Below are positions 11,115 to 20,631 of a stretch of 64,000 nt of DNA, piece by piece. Within the stretch, counting starts at the first letter, position 1. The number at the start of each line of letters is the position of its first letter. Under the pieces are notes generated by a model. That model did no database searches. It was not told where the DNA came from and saw nothing but the letters and a program-made list of their open reading frames with translations. The stretch comes from Gammaproteobacteria bacterium (GTDB lineage: Bacteria > Pseudomonadota > Gammaproteobacteria > Eutrophobiales > Eutrophobiaceae), in contig QKIY01000035.1 in assembly GCA_003250975.1 (NCBI GenBank), positions 124,001 to 188,000 on the forward strand. Reading direction: 5' to 3'. Made by a program: the position numbers and the translations under genes.

Positions 11115-12286
11115 TGGAAGCAGATAGCGCATTACTGGTCTGGTTAATTCCTCTTGCCGCCATTGTTTCTTGGTGGCTTGGAAGGCGCAGCGTGAAACAG
11201 AACCAGGCCGGCATTCAGCGTATATCACCGGAATATTTCAAGGGGCTTAATTACCTACTGAATGAACAGCCGGACAAGGCCATTGAAGTATTTGTCAAAA
11301 TGATAGAGGTAGACAGTGAAACGGTTGAAACACACCTTGCGCTAGGCAATCTGTTCAGGCGTAGGGGCGAAGTAGACCGTGCGATCCGTATTCATCAGAA
11401 TCTGATTGCCAGGCCTACTTTAAGCCGTGAAGAACGTTCTATCGCCTTGCTTGAACTGGGCATTGACTATATGCGATCAGGCCTGTTCGATCGCGCGGAA
11501 AATCTTTTTAATGAACTGATCGAAAGCGGTATGCATTCAGTGCTGGCCTACAGGGAATTGCTGAACATCTATCAGCAGGAAAAGGAATGGGACAATGCGA
11601 TTGTAACGGCAAGAAGACTGGAGCAATCTTCCGGCCAGAAATGCAATACAATTATCGCCCAGTTTTACTGTGAAAAGGCAGAACAAATGTTACAGGCTGG
11701 TAATATCAAGTCTATGAAAGACAACCTGCAAAAGGCATTGAGCATTGATCCGGACTGTGCTCGTGCCAGTATGATTGAGGCGGATTACCTGTTTAAAAAC
11801 GGTAAATTCAAACAGGCAATCAAATTGTACAAGCGCATTGAAAGGCAGGATTTTGCACTTATGCCGGAGGTCATTCAGCCGTTATTAACTTGTTACAAGG
11901 AAATTGATAAAAAGGAAGAATTTATCAGGTACTTACATGAAGTAGTGAGTAAATATGGCAACATCACCTCGATACTGGTATTGGCTGAGTTGATCGCTGA
12001 AAAGGAAGGGACGGCCGAAGCGGTAAGATTTATAACCCGTGAACTCAAGAAACATCCAACAGTAAAAGGTGTGGATCGACTGATCGAATATGCTCTTGCA
12101 CAGGCGGAAGGCACTACGCGTGATAGCCTTGTATCTATTAAGGAATTGACCGCAAGACTGATCAAGGATCGTTCTATGTATAAATGCAATAATTGCGGAT
12201 TTGATGCCAAGGTGCTGCATTGGCAATGCCCGAGCTGCAAACACTGGAGCACCATCAAACCTGTTTACGGGTTGGAAGGCGAGTAA
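11114..12286 (+). CDS. lapB: Lipopolysaccharide assembly protein B (YciM), TPR and rubredoxin-like
   Basis: The 390-residue protein starts with a single membrane anchor (about 5-22, [18 protein letters not shown]). About eight TPR-like helix pairs fill residues 50-340. A C-terminal rubredoxin-like metal site with two CxxC pairs ([10 protein letters not shown] and WQCPSCKHW) ends the protein. This is the LapB/YciM architecture. In E. coli it recruits the protease FtsH to LpxC and so limits lipid A synthesis. ATG 11114 is preferred over the TTG just before it because it gives the TGATG overlap with lapA. Confidence 0.95.
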   Translation: MEADSALLVWLIPLAAIVSWWLGRRSVKQNQAGIQRISPEYFKGLNYLLNEQPDKAIEVFVKMIEVDSETVETHLALGNLFRRRGEVDRAIRIHQNLIARPTLSREERSIALLELGIDYMRSGLFDRAENLFNELIESGMHSVLAYRELLNIYQQEKEWDNAIVTARRLEQSSGQKCNTIIAQFYCEKAEQMLQAGNIKSMKDNLQKALSIDPDCARASMIEADYLFKNGKFKQAIKLYKRIERQDFALMPEVIQPLLTCYKEIDKKEEFIRYLHEVVSKYGNITSILVLAELIAEKEGTAEAVRFITRELKKHPTVKGVDRLIEYALAQAEGTTRDSLVSIKELTARLIKDRSMYKCNNCGFDAKVLHWQCPSCKHWSTIKPVYGLEGE

Positions 12287-12288
12287 AC

Positions 12289-13002
12289 GTGTCAGCTGAT
12301 CCCAGGGTCATCGTATCTCTGGATTACCCCGACGCGGGGCAGGCAATGGACTTTGTTTCATACCTGGATCCCGGGCTTTGCCGGCTGAAGATCGGCATGG
12401 AACTGTTTACCCGTGCCGGGCCTGCACTGGTTCGTAAATTCATCGCCGACGGTTTTGATATTTTCTTGGATCTGAAATTTCACGATATCCCTACTACCGT
12501 CGCCAATGCCTGCGCAGCTGCAGCGGATATGGGTGTCTGGATGGTCAATGTCCATGCCTCGGGCGGGAAACTTATGCTGGAAGAAGCACGGGAATCAGTC
12601 ATCAAAATGCCACAACAGCCGTTGCTGGTTGCAGTGACTGTGCTGACTAGTATGGATGAATCGGATTTGCAGCAAACAGGAACCCAGGGAACTGTAAAAG
12701 ATCAGGTCTTGCGGCTGGCGACACTTGCCAGTGATTGCGGTCTGGACGGTGTAGTTTGCTCCGCACAGGAGGCGGGTCTCTTGAAGGAGACATTTGGACC
12801 TTCATTCAGGCTGGTCACGCCGGGAATACGGCCTGGGGGCGCACAACAGGATGACCAACGCCGTATCATGACGCCGGCTAAAGCCATCCTGGCCGGCAGC
12901 CATTACCTAGTGATTGGCCGGCCCATTACCCAGTCAGAGGACCCGCTAGCTGCCTTACTTGCCATAAACAGGGAAATAGAAAACGCAATACAAAGCCAGT
13001 AG
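12289..13002 (+). CDS. pyrF: Orotidine 5'-phosphate decarboxylase
   Basis: Last step of de novo UMP synthesis. The start is GTG 12289, two bases after the lapB stop, with GGAAGGCGAG upstream; no ATG fits the family N-terminus. The 237-residue TIM barrel has the catalytic motif [14 protein letters not shown] (Asp-x-Lys-x-x-Asp), TPGIRPGG and VIGRPITQS phosphate-binding loops. Length matches the E. coli enzyme (245). Confidence 0.97.
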   Translation: MSADPRVIVSLDYPDAGQAMDFVSYLDPGLCRLKIGMELFTRAGPALVRKFIADGFDIFLDLKFHDIPTTVANACAAAADMGVWMVNVHASGGKLMLEEARESVIKMPQQPLLVAVTVLTSMDESDLQQTGTQGTVKDQVLRLATLASDCGLDGVVCSAQEAGLLKETFGPSFRLVTPGIRPGGAQQDDQRRIMTPAKAILAGSHYLVIGRPITQSEDPLAALLAINREIENAIQSQ

Positions 13003-13056
13003 TCTTGTGTTTGTCTTGGTATCGATGTTTCAATTTCAGCGTTAATCCATCAGGCC

Positions 13057-16000
13057 ATGTCACAGGAATCCCTCATTAGTCCATTCAAGCCCCGGTTGCC
13101 CGAACAGGCGGGCATGTGTTGTTACTGGGGTAAATTGTACGGCGCCGGCAAGGCTCTGGCGATCTGTGAGGCTGCCCGCGAGAGTAATACCCCCCTGGTT
13201 GTATTGACTACAAATGCCTTGCAGGCAAACCGTCTGATAGAAGAACTGGAATTTTTTCTTTCCGGTGATCCTGATGTGGAAATTCTTACCCTGCCAGACT
13301 GGGAAACGTTGCCCTATGATCAGTTTTCTCCCTACCAAGACATAATTTCAGAACGCCTGACGACACTCTCAAGGTTGCCGGGATTAAAAACAGGTGTGCT
13401 TGTTGCACCTGTTACTACGGTTCTGCACCGTCTGTTACCCCGCGATTTTCTGGGCCGTTACAGCCTTAATTTGAAGCCGGGTGACAAACTGGACGTTGAG
13501 CGGTTTAAAAATGAATTGGTCACGGCAGGTTATTCATTTTCATCGCAGGTCATGGAGCATGGCGAGGCGGCCATCAGGGGTTCACTCATAGACATTTTCC
13601 CTATGGGATCTCATCAGCCATTCAGGATTGATCTGTTTGATGATGAGATAGACAGTATTCGTACCTTTGATCCGGAAACCCAGCGATCTGACGACAAGGT
13701 GGAGAGAATCAATATCCTACCTGCAAAAGAAGTGGCATTAACGGATGAGGGTATAGCTAGGTTCCGCAGTGCCTGGCGGGAGCGATTTCCGGGCAATCCC
13801 GGGCTTTGCCCTGTTTATCGCGATGTAAGCGAGGGTCTTGCCCCTGCCGGCATCGAGTATTATCTGCCATTTTTCTATCAGGAGACAAACAGCCTGTTTG
13901 ATTATTTTGATAACCCGCCTGTTGTATTCCTCGATGAGGATATAAACGATGCTGTAGAAAAATTCCGGCAGGATGTGGAGTACCGTTATGAACAGGGCAG
14001 ACACGATAACGAACGGCCCTTGCTACCACCTGGTGACCTGTATTTCAGTGGACAGGAACTTTTTACAAGGATAAAGCCATACAGGCAGGTACATATCAGC
14101 ACTATGGCATCAACCGGAAAGCAACATACATTCGACTATGCGACGACTTTGCCGACACAAATTCCTGTAGATGCAAGGTTGCCGGAACCACTTGCGCTCC
14201 TTGAACGTTTTCTTGAAAACTTTCATGGAAACGTATTGATTGTTGCCGAGTCTGCCGGCAGGCGTGAAACCTTGCTCGAGATGTTCCGGGGACATGGGAT
14301 GAAACCCGAACTTATTGCTGACTGGTCCGAGTTTACTGCTTCCGGAACACGCTTCGGCCTGACAGTCGCTGCCCTTGAACAGGGTTTGCAAATTGACATT
14401 CCTGCCCTTGCAATCATCAGCGAATCACAGTTATTCGGTGACAGGGTACAACAACGCCGTCTGAGGCGGCGTAGACAACAGGATTCCGAGGCTATAGTAC
14501 GCAACCTTACGGAATTGACCATTGGTGCGCCAGTGGTGCACGAGGATCATGGGGTAGGGCGCTACCTGGGACTGGTAACACTGGAGATTGATGAGATTGT
14601 TTCAGAATTCATTGCCATTGAGTATGCACAGCAGGACAAGCTCTATGTGCCGGTATCATCGCTTGACCTGATCAGCCGTTACACGGGAGCTGATCCGGAA
14701 CATGCCCCCTTGCATCGTCTGGGATCCGGACAATGGGAAAAGGCAAAGCAGAAGGCTGCAAGGAAGGTGCATGATGTAGCGGCCGAATTACTCGACTTGC
14801 AGGCCCGCCGTGCCGCACGGCCGGGTTACAGTTTTAATTTTAATGAACATGAATATACTGCATTTATTCAGGCTTTTCCTTTCGAGGAGACACCTGGACA
14901 ACAAGAGGCCATAGAGGCCGTTATAGAGGATATGAAACAGGACAAGCCTATGGATCGGCTGATCTGTGGCGATGCCGGATTTGGCAAAACAGAAGTTGCG
15001 ATGCGAGCGGCCTTTATCGCCGTTCAGAATGGCAAACAGGTTGCATTGTTGGTTCCCACCACACTGCTGGCGCAGCAACATTACCAGAATTTCAAGGATC
15101 GGTTTGCGGACTGGCCGGTGCGTGTTGAATCATTGTCCAGATTCCGAAGCGTAAAGGACCAGGAAAATGTGCTGAAGGGACTGGAAAATGGCCTGGTGGA
15201 TATCGTGATCGGAACACATAAACTGATTCAGGGGAATGTCAACTTCCTGCGCCTGGGTCTCCTGATCATAGATGAAGAGCATCGTTTCGGCGTCCGGCAG
15301 AAGGAAAAATTTAAGTCATTGCGATCAGAGATCGATATCCTGACCTTGACCGCAACTCCCATTCCCCGCACGCTGAACATGGCCTTGTCGAATATACGTG
15401 ATTTTTCAATCATCGCGACTCCCCCTTCCCGCAGACTCTCGGTGAAAACCTTTGTTCGCGAATGGAACAACAGCCTGATCCAGGAGGGCCTGTTACGTGA
15501 GATCAAGCGGGGCGGACAGGCCTATTTTCTGCATAACAGGACAGAGGATATAGATCAGATTGCCGGACAGGTTGAAACCCTGATGCCCGAGGCCAGGGTG
15601 CGTATTGCCCATGGACAGATGCCGGAAAAGGAACTTGAACAGGTCATGCTAGATTTTTACCACAGGCGGTTTAACGTTCTTGTTTGCACTACAATTATAG
15701 AATCAGGAATAGATGTGCCCAGTGCCAATACGATAGTCATTAACAGGGCTGATAAATTCGGCCTGGCGCAGCTTTACCAGCTTCGTGGTCGTGTCGGCCG
15801 GTCCCATCATCGCGCCTATGCCTACCTGATTGTACCACCCCGCAAGGCCATAACTGCTGATGCAATTAAACGGCTCGAAGCAATAGAATCGTTGGAAGAA
15901 CTCGGTGTCGGATTTACGCTTGCCACACATGATCTCGAGATCAGAGGCGCTGGAGAAATTCTTGGTGAAGAACAAAGTGGGCAGATTCACGAAATCGGTT

Positions 16001-16533
16001 TTGGACTTTACATGGATTTGCTTGAAAGGGCAGTTCAGGCAATGAAAGCGGGAAAACACCCTGAGCTTGACAGGCCGCTGGACCATGGTGCAGAGATCAA
16101 TCTGCACACAGCGGCGCTGATACCTGAAGACTATTTGCCTGATGTGCATATGCGCCTGATCATGTACAAGCGGATCGCCAGTGCGAGAAACAACGATGAA
16201 CTGGATGAACTTCAGGAAGAATTGATTGACAGGTTTGGCTTGCTGCCGGAGCAATTAAAGTACCTGTTCCTGATTACACGCCTGAAACTCAGGGCCAATC
16301 CTATCGGCATTCGCAAGATCGACCTTGGTAAGTCAGGCGGGCGCCTGCAGTTTAACAAGAACACACAAGTTGATACCAGCAAGATCATTAAGCTTATCCA
16401 ATCGGATCCACATACCTATAAACTGGATGGACAGGATAAATTAAGAATCAATAAAGAGTTGCCTGACTTTCAGGAAAGATTCACACTGCTGGATTATTTA
16501 TTGGACGAAATTGCAATACGGGAGGCGGCCTAG
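13057..16533 (+). CDS. mfd: Transcription-repair coupling factor
   Basis: SF2 DNA translocase that removes stalled RNA polymerase and delivers UvrA to lesions. It has 1158 residues (E. coli 1148). The N-terminal UvrB-like region contains DWETLPYDQFSP. The RNA-polymerase interaction domain starts near residue 488 (VVHEDHGVGRYLGL). Walker A GDAGFGKTEVAMRAAF is near 637 and the DEEH box (IIDEEHRFGVRQ) near 737. The translocation motif and QLRGRVGRS follow, then the C-terminal TRCF domain. Complete and uninterrupted. Confidence 0.98.
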   Translation: MSQESLISPFKPRLPEQAGMCCYWGKLYGAGKALAICEAARESNTPLVVLTTNALQANRLIEELEFFLSGDPDVEILTLPDWETLPYDQFSPYQDIISERLTTLSRLPGLKTGVLVAPVTTVLHRLLPRDFLGRYSLNLKPGDKLDVERFKNELVTAGYSFSSQVMEHGEAAIRGSLIDIFPMGSHQPFRIDLFDDEIDSIRTFDPETQRSDDKVERINILPAKEVALTDEGIARFRSAWRERFPGNPGLCPVYRDVSEGLAPAGIEYYLPFFYQETNSLFDYFDNPPVVFLDEDINDAVEKFRQDVEYRYEQGRHDNERPLLPPGDLYFSGQELFTRIKPYRQVHISTMASTGKQHTFDYATTLPTQIPVDARLPEPLALLERFLENFHGNVLIVAESAGRRETLLEMFRGHGMKPELIADWSEFTASGTRFGLTVAALEQGLQIDIPALAIISESQLFGDRVQQRRLRRRRQQDSEAIVRNLTELTIGAPVVHEDHGVGRYLGLVTLEIDEIVSEFIAIEYAQQDKLYVPVSSLDLISRYTGADPEHAPLHRLGSGQWEKAKQKAARKVHDVAAELLDLQARRAARPGYSFNFNEHEYTAFIQAFPFEETPGQQEAIEAVIEDMKQDKPMDRLICGDAGFGKTEVAMRAAFIAVQNGKQVALLVPTTLLAQQHYQNFKDRFADWPVRVESLSRFRSVKDQENVLKGLENGLVDIVIGTHKLIQGNVNFLRLGLLIIDEEHRFGVRQKEKFKSLRSEIDILTLTATPIPRTLNMALSNIRDFSIIATPPSRRLSVKTFVREWNNSLIQEGLLREIKRGGQAYFLHNRTEDIDQIAGQVETLMPEARVRIAHGQMPEKELEQVMLDFYHRRFNVLVCTTIIESGIDVPSANTIVINRADKFGLAQLYQLRGRVGRSHHRAYAYLIVPPRKAITADAIKRLEAIESLEELGVGFTLATHDLEIRGAGEILGEEQSGQIHEIGFGLYMDLLERAVQAMKAGKHPELDRPLDHGAEINLHTAALIPEDYLPDVHMRLIMYKRIASARNNDELDELQEELIDRFGLLPEQLKYLFLITRLKLRANPIGIRKIDLGKSGGRLQFNKNTQVDTSKIIKLIQSDPHTYKLDGQDKLRINKELPDFQERFTLLDYLLDEIAIREAA

Positions 16534-16542
16534 GAAACTGAT

Positions 16543-17235
16543 ATGAAAAAAATCGCAGTCATATTATTTGCTTTGTTGTCAACTACAGTTGTTGAAGCTT
16601 CTGATTATCAAGTTGAGGTCATTATATTTGAGAACGTGAGTGAGAATACTGACAGTGAAATTTGGCAGATTGAAGGTGTCCTGCCGGCCCTGCCCGAGAG
16701 TATTGAGCTGACTGCCAGTGAAAAAAATTCTCCCGAAACTGTCACGGATAAAGCCACTCAGTTTGTCATGGTACCAGTGGGCAACTATAAGCTTACAGAA
16801 CTCTATAATGGTCTTTCGAATTCTAGTAAATACCACCCATTGATGCACCTTGCCTGGGAACAGCCGGCACTGGAACAGGGTGAGGCGGAGTACGTTAGGC
16901 TTACCTTGAAGGACCAGGAGCCTGGTACAGATGGCGCGATATATGATGATCTGATAAGGCTGGACGGTGTTGTCAGGGTTCGCAGTGCGCAGTTTTTGCA
17001 TGTTGACGTACATTTGCTTTACTTGATCAATCCGCTCCCGCTAAACTCAATTAACTATGGCCCGGATAATACGGACCAATCCCAGGAGGCCCTGATAGTC
17101 CCGGAGTATCAGGCCTTATATGCGGAAATGAAAGAAACCAGGCGGCTAAAGCTGAATGAACTATATTATTTTGACCATCCCGGTTTCGGTCTTATTCTGC
17201 GCATCAGCAGGATAGAAGAGGATCCTAATCAGTAA
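16543..17235 (+). CDS. csiV: CsiV-family secreted protein
   Basis: A 230-residue protein with a signal peptide (MKKIAVILFALLSTTVVEA, cut near residue 19). The mature start YQVEVIIFEN is typical of the CsiV/DUF family, as are a YxLxEL..L..SxxYxPLxHxAWxQP stretch and the C-terminal LNELYYFDHPGFGLILRI. In Pseudomonas the csiV gene likewise flanks mfd. Members are described as peptidoglycan-binding proteins affecting cell morphology and siderophore/antibiotic traits. Exact role here is inferred only from family. Confidence 0.8.
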   Translation: MKKIAVILFALLSTTVVEASDYQVEVIIFENVSENTDSEIWQIEGVLPALPESIELTASEKNSPETVTDKATQFVMVPVGNYKLTELYNGLSNSSKYHPLMHLAWEQPALEQGEAEYVRLTLKDQEPGTDGAIYDDLIRLDGVVRVRSAQFLHVDVHLLYLINPLPLNSINYGPDNTDQSQEALIVPEYQALYAEMKETRRLKLNELYYFDHPGFGLILRISRIEEDPNQ

Positions 17236-17241
17236 TTTTTT

Positions 17242-18129
17242 ATGAATAAGAAAATAGAAAATGGGACCAGAAAGGTGATCAATGGCAAGCCCTGTGTCTA
17301 TTATGATGGTTACTGGGTCAGGACTTATGAAATCCGATCAGATGACCTTGCTTCCAAGAAAAGACTGATTGATCAGCTTACCAAACGAGTTTTTCACCAT
17401 GTGGAACCTGGAATTAACACGCCGGGTTACAGGCTGGAGCAGATCCGGGCCATCTATGAACAGGAAACCGACCCGGCAAGGAAACGGGTCAAGGCAGCAA
17501 TGCTGGCAGGGGCCTTGCTGAATCGCGGCTCGGATATTCTTTCTTCCATTGTTGACCTGCAACAAGCCGGCGTCGATATCGAACCGGGCAATGAGCTCTT
17601 GCACCAATGTGGCCAGTGCTTTGCCGAGGCGCTCGAGCTTGGTAAGAATATAAAGCTGGCCAACAGCGAAGAAGGACTGGGTGAGTTATGGGGCGAACCG
17701 TTCAAGGTGTTTTCCCTGCCGATGGAAAAATTTTATGAAAGCCGTTATATCAAGATAGCCCTAACCATGTCTGAAATCGATAAAATTGCAGGTACGCTAT
17801 CAGAGGTATTGAGCAAGGACAGTGAAACAAATCAGGCGGTTTCGATGATTGTCGAGCTGGGGGAGGCATCTAAGCGGGCCTGCGAAACAATGCGGACTGA
17901 TCCGGTGATATTTGATGTCTGGCCAAAATACGTTGCGGCCAAAGAAGCAGTTGAGAATTATTTTCATAAGTATTTGAAAACGCATCCGCTGAGTAGCGGC
18001 AGTTTGCAGGCAAAAATAATCAGCCTGCTTATGGAAGGAGCCAGACTGATAGCACAACTTGCCACGGTCAGGGTGCCAATGCCGGAAAGCACCAAGCAAT
18101 TCCTACTTAAATGCAATACCATTCTGTAA
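17242..18129 (+). CDS. Uncharacterised helical protein
   Basis: I do not recognise this 295-residue family. It starts 6 bases after csiV, so it is probably cotranscribed with mfd-csiV. The N-terminal 30 residues look like a beta hairpin (NGKPCVYYDGYWVRTYE) with no signal peptide. The rest is predicted almost wholly alpha-helical and acidic to neutral, without membrane segments. Residues 132-135 hold a CGQC (HQCGQCFAEALELG), which could be redox-active or metal-binding. It ends close to the convergent mtnP gene. It is a full-length, normally coded gene rather than debris. Confidence 0.75.
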   Translation: MNKKIENGTRKVINGKPCVYYDGYWVRTYEIRSDDLASKKRLIDQLTKRVFHHVEPGINTPGYRLEQIRAIYEQETDPARKRVKAAMLAGALLNRGSDILSSIVDLQQAGVDIEPGNELLHQCGQCFAEALELGKNIKLANSEEGLGELWGEPFKVFSLPMEKFYESRYIKIALTMSEIDKIAGTLSEVLSKDSETNQAVSMIVELGEASKRACETMRTDPVIFDVWPKYVAAKEAVENYFHKYLKTHPLSSGSLQAKIISLLMEGARLIAQLATVRVPMPESTKQFLLKCNTIL

Positions 18130-18140
18130 GTAAAATCTAG

Positions 18141-18884
18141 TTAGCCCTGCGCTTGACCAATAGCGGCGGACAAAAGCCTGCGAACCTTTATCATGCCATC
18201 ACGAAGGTTCTTCTCGATCATATCCATTTTGATGATTTCATCAGTCTTGCCTGCTGCCCAGTTGGCAACGACACAAATACATGCGTAATTCAGCCCAAGC
18301 TCCCTGGCCAGGACAGTCTCCGGCATACCAGTCATTCCGACTAAGTCACAACCGTCATTCTCCATTCTTTTTATCTCGGCGGCGGTTTCCAGTCGTGGTC
18401 CCTGGGTTGCGCCGTAGATCCCGCCGTCTCGGCACTCCAGTCCAATTGACTTGCTCGCATGCAAAATCTGTTGACGTAGTTCAGGCGTGTAGGGGCAAGT
18501 GAAGTCAACATGGACGACTTCGTTGCCATCGCCTTCATAGTAGGTGTGTTGTCTCGACCAGGTGTAATCAATCAATTGCGAGGGTATTACCAGTCTGCCA
18601 GGTGACATTCGGGCTGTTATCCCGCCGACCGCATTGACTGCAATGATATCCTCAACGCCATTTTCGCGCAGTGCCCAGATATTGGCCCGGTAATTGATCC
18701 TGTGTGGCGGAATCGCATGCGGATTACCATGTCTTGGCAAAAAGATGATATCTCTGTTATTTAACAGTCCGAAGGTGAGAGGGCCTGAGGGTTCACCGTA
18801 AGGGGTTTTTTGCATTTGCTGGCGCTGGATCTCCAGACCTTCCAGAGCGGTCAGACCTGAACCACCTATAATAGCAATACTCAT
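18141..18884 (-). CDS. mtnP: S-methyl-5'-thioinosine phosphorylase (MTAP family)
   Basis: Family 2 purine nucleoside phosphorylase of 247 residues. GGSGLTALEG, LPRHGNPHAIPPHRINYRAN, QGPRLETAAEI and GMTGMPETVLARELG are the MTAP/PNP motifs. At the purine-binding loop, methyladenosine-specific enzymes have an Asp (TDYDCW in human MTAP); this protein has ANWAAGK. That is the form found in Pseudomonas methylthioinosine phosphorylase and favours a 6-oxopurine. The product would be hypoxanthine plus methylthioribose-1-phosphate. The start overlaps the end of hpt by 4 bases. The specificity call is an inference from that loop. Confidence 0.88.
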   Translation of the reverse strand: MSIAIIGGSGLTALEGLEIQRQQMQKTPYGEPSGPLTFGLLNNRDIIFLPRHGNPHAIPPHRINYRANIWALRENGVEDIIAVNAVGGITARMSPGRLVIPSQLIDYTWSRQHTYYEGDGNEVVHVDFTCPYTPELRQQILHASKSIGLECRDGGIYGATQGPRLETAAEIKRMENDGCDLVGMTGMPETVLARELGLNYACICVVANWAAGKTDEIIKMDMIEKNLRDGMIKVRRLLSAAIGQAQG

Positions 18885-19435
18885 GGTTCCTTTACCGCAA
18901 AAATACCGGGGCTATTACGTAAGTAGCCCTTGTAATCCATACCATAACCGAAAACGTAACGATCCGGGATTCGCAGACCGGTGATATCTGCCTTTTCAAA
19001 TGCGCGTGGCCGGTTGAGTTGTTTATCTATAAGGACACATGTCAGGACTTCTCTGGCAAGGCGTTTTTTACATTCCTCAAAAACTGCTTTCAGGGTATAC
19101 CCTTCATCCAGAATATCATCCACCAGTAATACGCTACGCCCCTGTAAATCAGTTTCAGGATATTTTATCCATTTAATGCCTTTGCCGGTGGTATTTCCAA
19201 GGTAACGTGTGGCATGCACATAATCCACTTCGAGTGGAAACTGAAGCTTAGGCAATAATATACCAAGCGGGACGAGCGCGCCTGTCATAAGGCATATTAC
19301 CACCGGATTTTTTTTGCTTAATGAATCTGTAATTTTTGCTGCCATCTGATTGATAGCCTGCTCGACTTCAACAGATGAATATAACCGATCTGCCGCAGCA
19401 AATACCTTGTCGAGTTCATCCTTCGTCAGTTTCAT
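18881..19435 (-). CDS. hpt: Hypoxanthine(-guanine) phosphoribosyltransferase
   Basis: The 184-residue type I PRTase has the PRPP signature VLLVDDILDEGYTL and a C-terminal hood (RYVFGYGMDYKGYLRN). It is related to the hypoxanthine PRTases of other gammaproteobacteria that sit beside MTI phosphorylase. It would turn the hypoxanthine made by the next gene into IMP. Both ends overlap their neighbours by 4 bases (ATGA type), so the three genes 20307 to 18141 form a tightly coupled operon. Confidence 0.93.
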   Translation of the reverse strand: MKLTKDELDKVFAAADRLYSSVEVEQAINQMAAKITDSLSKKNPVVICLMTGALVPLGILLPKLQFPLEVDYVHATRYLGNTTGKGIKWIKYPETDLQGRSVLLVDDILDEGYTLKAVFEECKKRLAREVLTCVLIDKQLNRPRAFEKADITGLRIPDRYVFGYGMDYKGYLRNSPGIFAVKEP

Positions 19436-20307
19436 GGAGTTTCCTTTAATAACTGTCTGCCCGTCCAGTCTTTAGCAAACTGGTGGGCTGAGCGGCCACT
19501 GCGTGAACCGTGTTCCAGTGCCCATTTCAGGGCAGCCTTGTGAATGATTTCCATATCGGGCATCGGTGCATTAAGTCTTGCAAGCCAGTAGTCAACTATA
19601 GAGAGATACTCGTTCTGACTAAACGGGTGGAAGGCCAGCCACAGTCCGAAGCGTTCTGATAACGAGATCTTTTCTTCCACTGTTTCACTAAGATGCAATT
19701 CTGTATCAACCAGTTTGCTGTTCTCGTTATCACTCATGTATTCGGGCATCAAATGCCTGCGGTTGGAAGTGGCATAAATAAGGATATTATCAGGTGTACC
19801 GGCAACCGAACCGTCGATTACCACCTTCATTGCCTTGTAACTGGGATCATCTGCTTCAAAAGAAAGGTCGTCACAGAAAATGATGAAACTTGCTTTCTGG
19901 CTACCAAGGGTCTGGACTATTTCAGGTAGATCGATGAGGTGTTGTTTTTCCACCTCAATCAGTTTGAGGTTCTCATTGCTAAACTCGTTCAACAGGGCCT
20001 TGATAAGCGATGACTTGCCCGTGCCACGTGGACCCCAGAGCAGCACGTGGTTTGCCGGCAGGCCTCTGATAAATTGACGGGTATTACGTTCAATCGCAAT
20101 TTTTTGTCTGTCGATGCATTTCAGGTCAGACAATCTTACGAGCGAGGGAGACTCGACAGGGATTATTGAACGTCCGAGTCCCTGATGCTGCCAGCGGAAG
20201 GCCCGGTAGCCATCCAGGTTTGGCAAGGGCCGGGTACCGGGAAGCAGAACATCGATTTTATCCAGCAGGGCAATAGCCCGTTTAAAGAATTCGTCGGTAG
20301 AAGTCAT
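19432..20307 (-). CDS. DUF815-family AAA ATPase
   Basis: A 291-residue protein with Walker A GPRGTGKSS (92-100), Walker B IIFCDDLSFE (about 142-151), a sensor-1 region ILIYATSNRRHLMPEYM and an arginine-finger-like RFGLWLAF segment. HxSRSGRSAHQFAKDW near the C-terminus completes the DUF815 pattern. The family is widespread in proteobacteria but its substrate is unknown; it is a single-copy AAA+ protein without a protease partner. It is the first gene of the purine-salvage operon, which is a contextual hint only. Confidence 0.88.
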   Translation of the reverse strand: MTSTDEFFKRAIALLDKIDVLLPGTRPLPNLDGYRAFRWQHQGLGRSIIPVESPSLVRLSDLKCIDRQKIAIERNTRQFIRGLPANHVLLWGPRGTGKSSLIKALLNEFSNENLKLIEVEKQHLIDLPEIVQTLGSQKASFIIFCDDLSFEADDPSYKAMKVVIDGSVAGTPDNILIYATSNRRHLMPEYMSDNENSKLVDTELHLSETVEEKISLSERFGLWLAFHPFSQNEYLSIVDYWLARLNAPMPDMEIIHKAALKWALEHGSRSGRSAHQFAKDWTGRQLLKETP

Positions 20308-20631
20308 ACCTGAAATTGGAGTACGTTAGTTTTCGACAGCACCTGGGAGAGTCTATAAAATAATATATATAAATCAATAACATATATATAACACTCGTGG
20401 CCGGCGAAGACACATTATAGCTGTTGTGAAAAATTTTGATATCTTGCCTGCGCTATCATTCAAAACCAGCAGCGGCCAGGTCTTCGCCGATGCAATACAC
20501 TATCGAATTTGTTACCATAGCAGGGCTGAGTGGATCAATTTCATTTCCTAAGAAATAGCAATTTTATGCTGTGTTCAGAAGAATCTGGGGATCCGGGCCT
20601 ATAAAATAAAAGCTAGAATGAGGGACAGATA
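20308..20631 (+). other. Divergent intergenic region between the DUF815 operon and glyA
   Basis: No gene is visible in these 324 bases. The left part (20355-20393) is a run of alternating A/T (ATATATATAAAT, ATATATATAAC). This would supply TATA-like -10 elements for the reverse operon, but no clean -35/-10 pair stands out. Near glyA, CCTATAAAATAAAAG (about 20598-20612) is a plausible -10 region. A GAGGGACAG ribosome-binding site sits just before ATG 20632. A spaced inverted repeat lies in the middle and is listed separately. No riboswitch fold for glycine or SAM was recognised. Confidence 0.5.
20402..20489. repeat. Spaced 10-bp inverted repeat
   Basis: CGGCGAAGAC at 20402-20411 is repeated in perfect inverse complement (GTCTTCGCCG) at 20480-20489, 68 bases apart. 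It lies between the divergent promoters of the purine-salvage operon and glyA. Arms this far apart suggest two copies of a protein-binding half-site (looping) or the ends of a small degraded element. A chance match of this length in a region this size is possible at a few percent. Confidence 0.4.
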
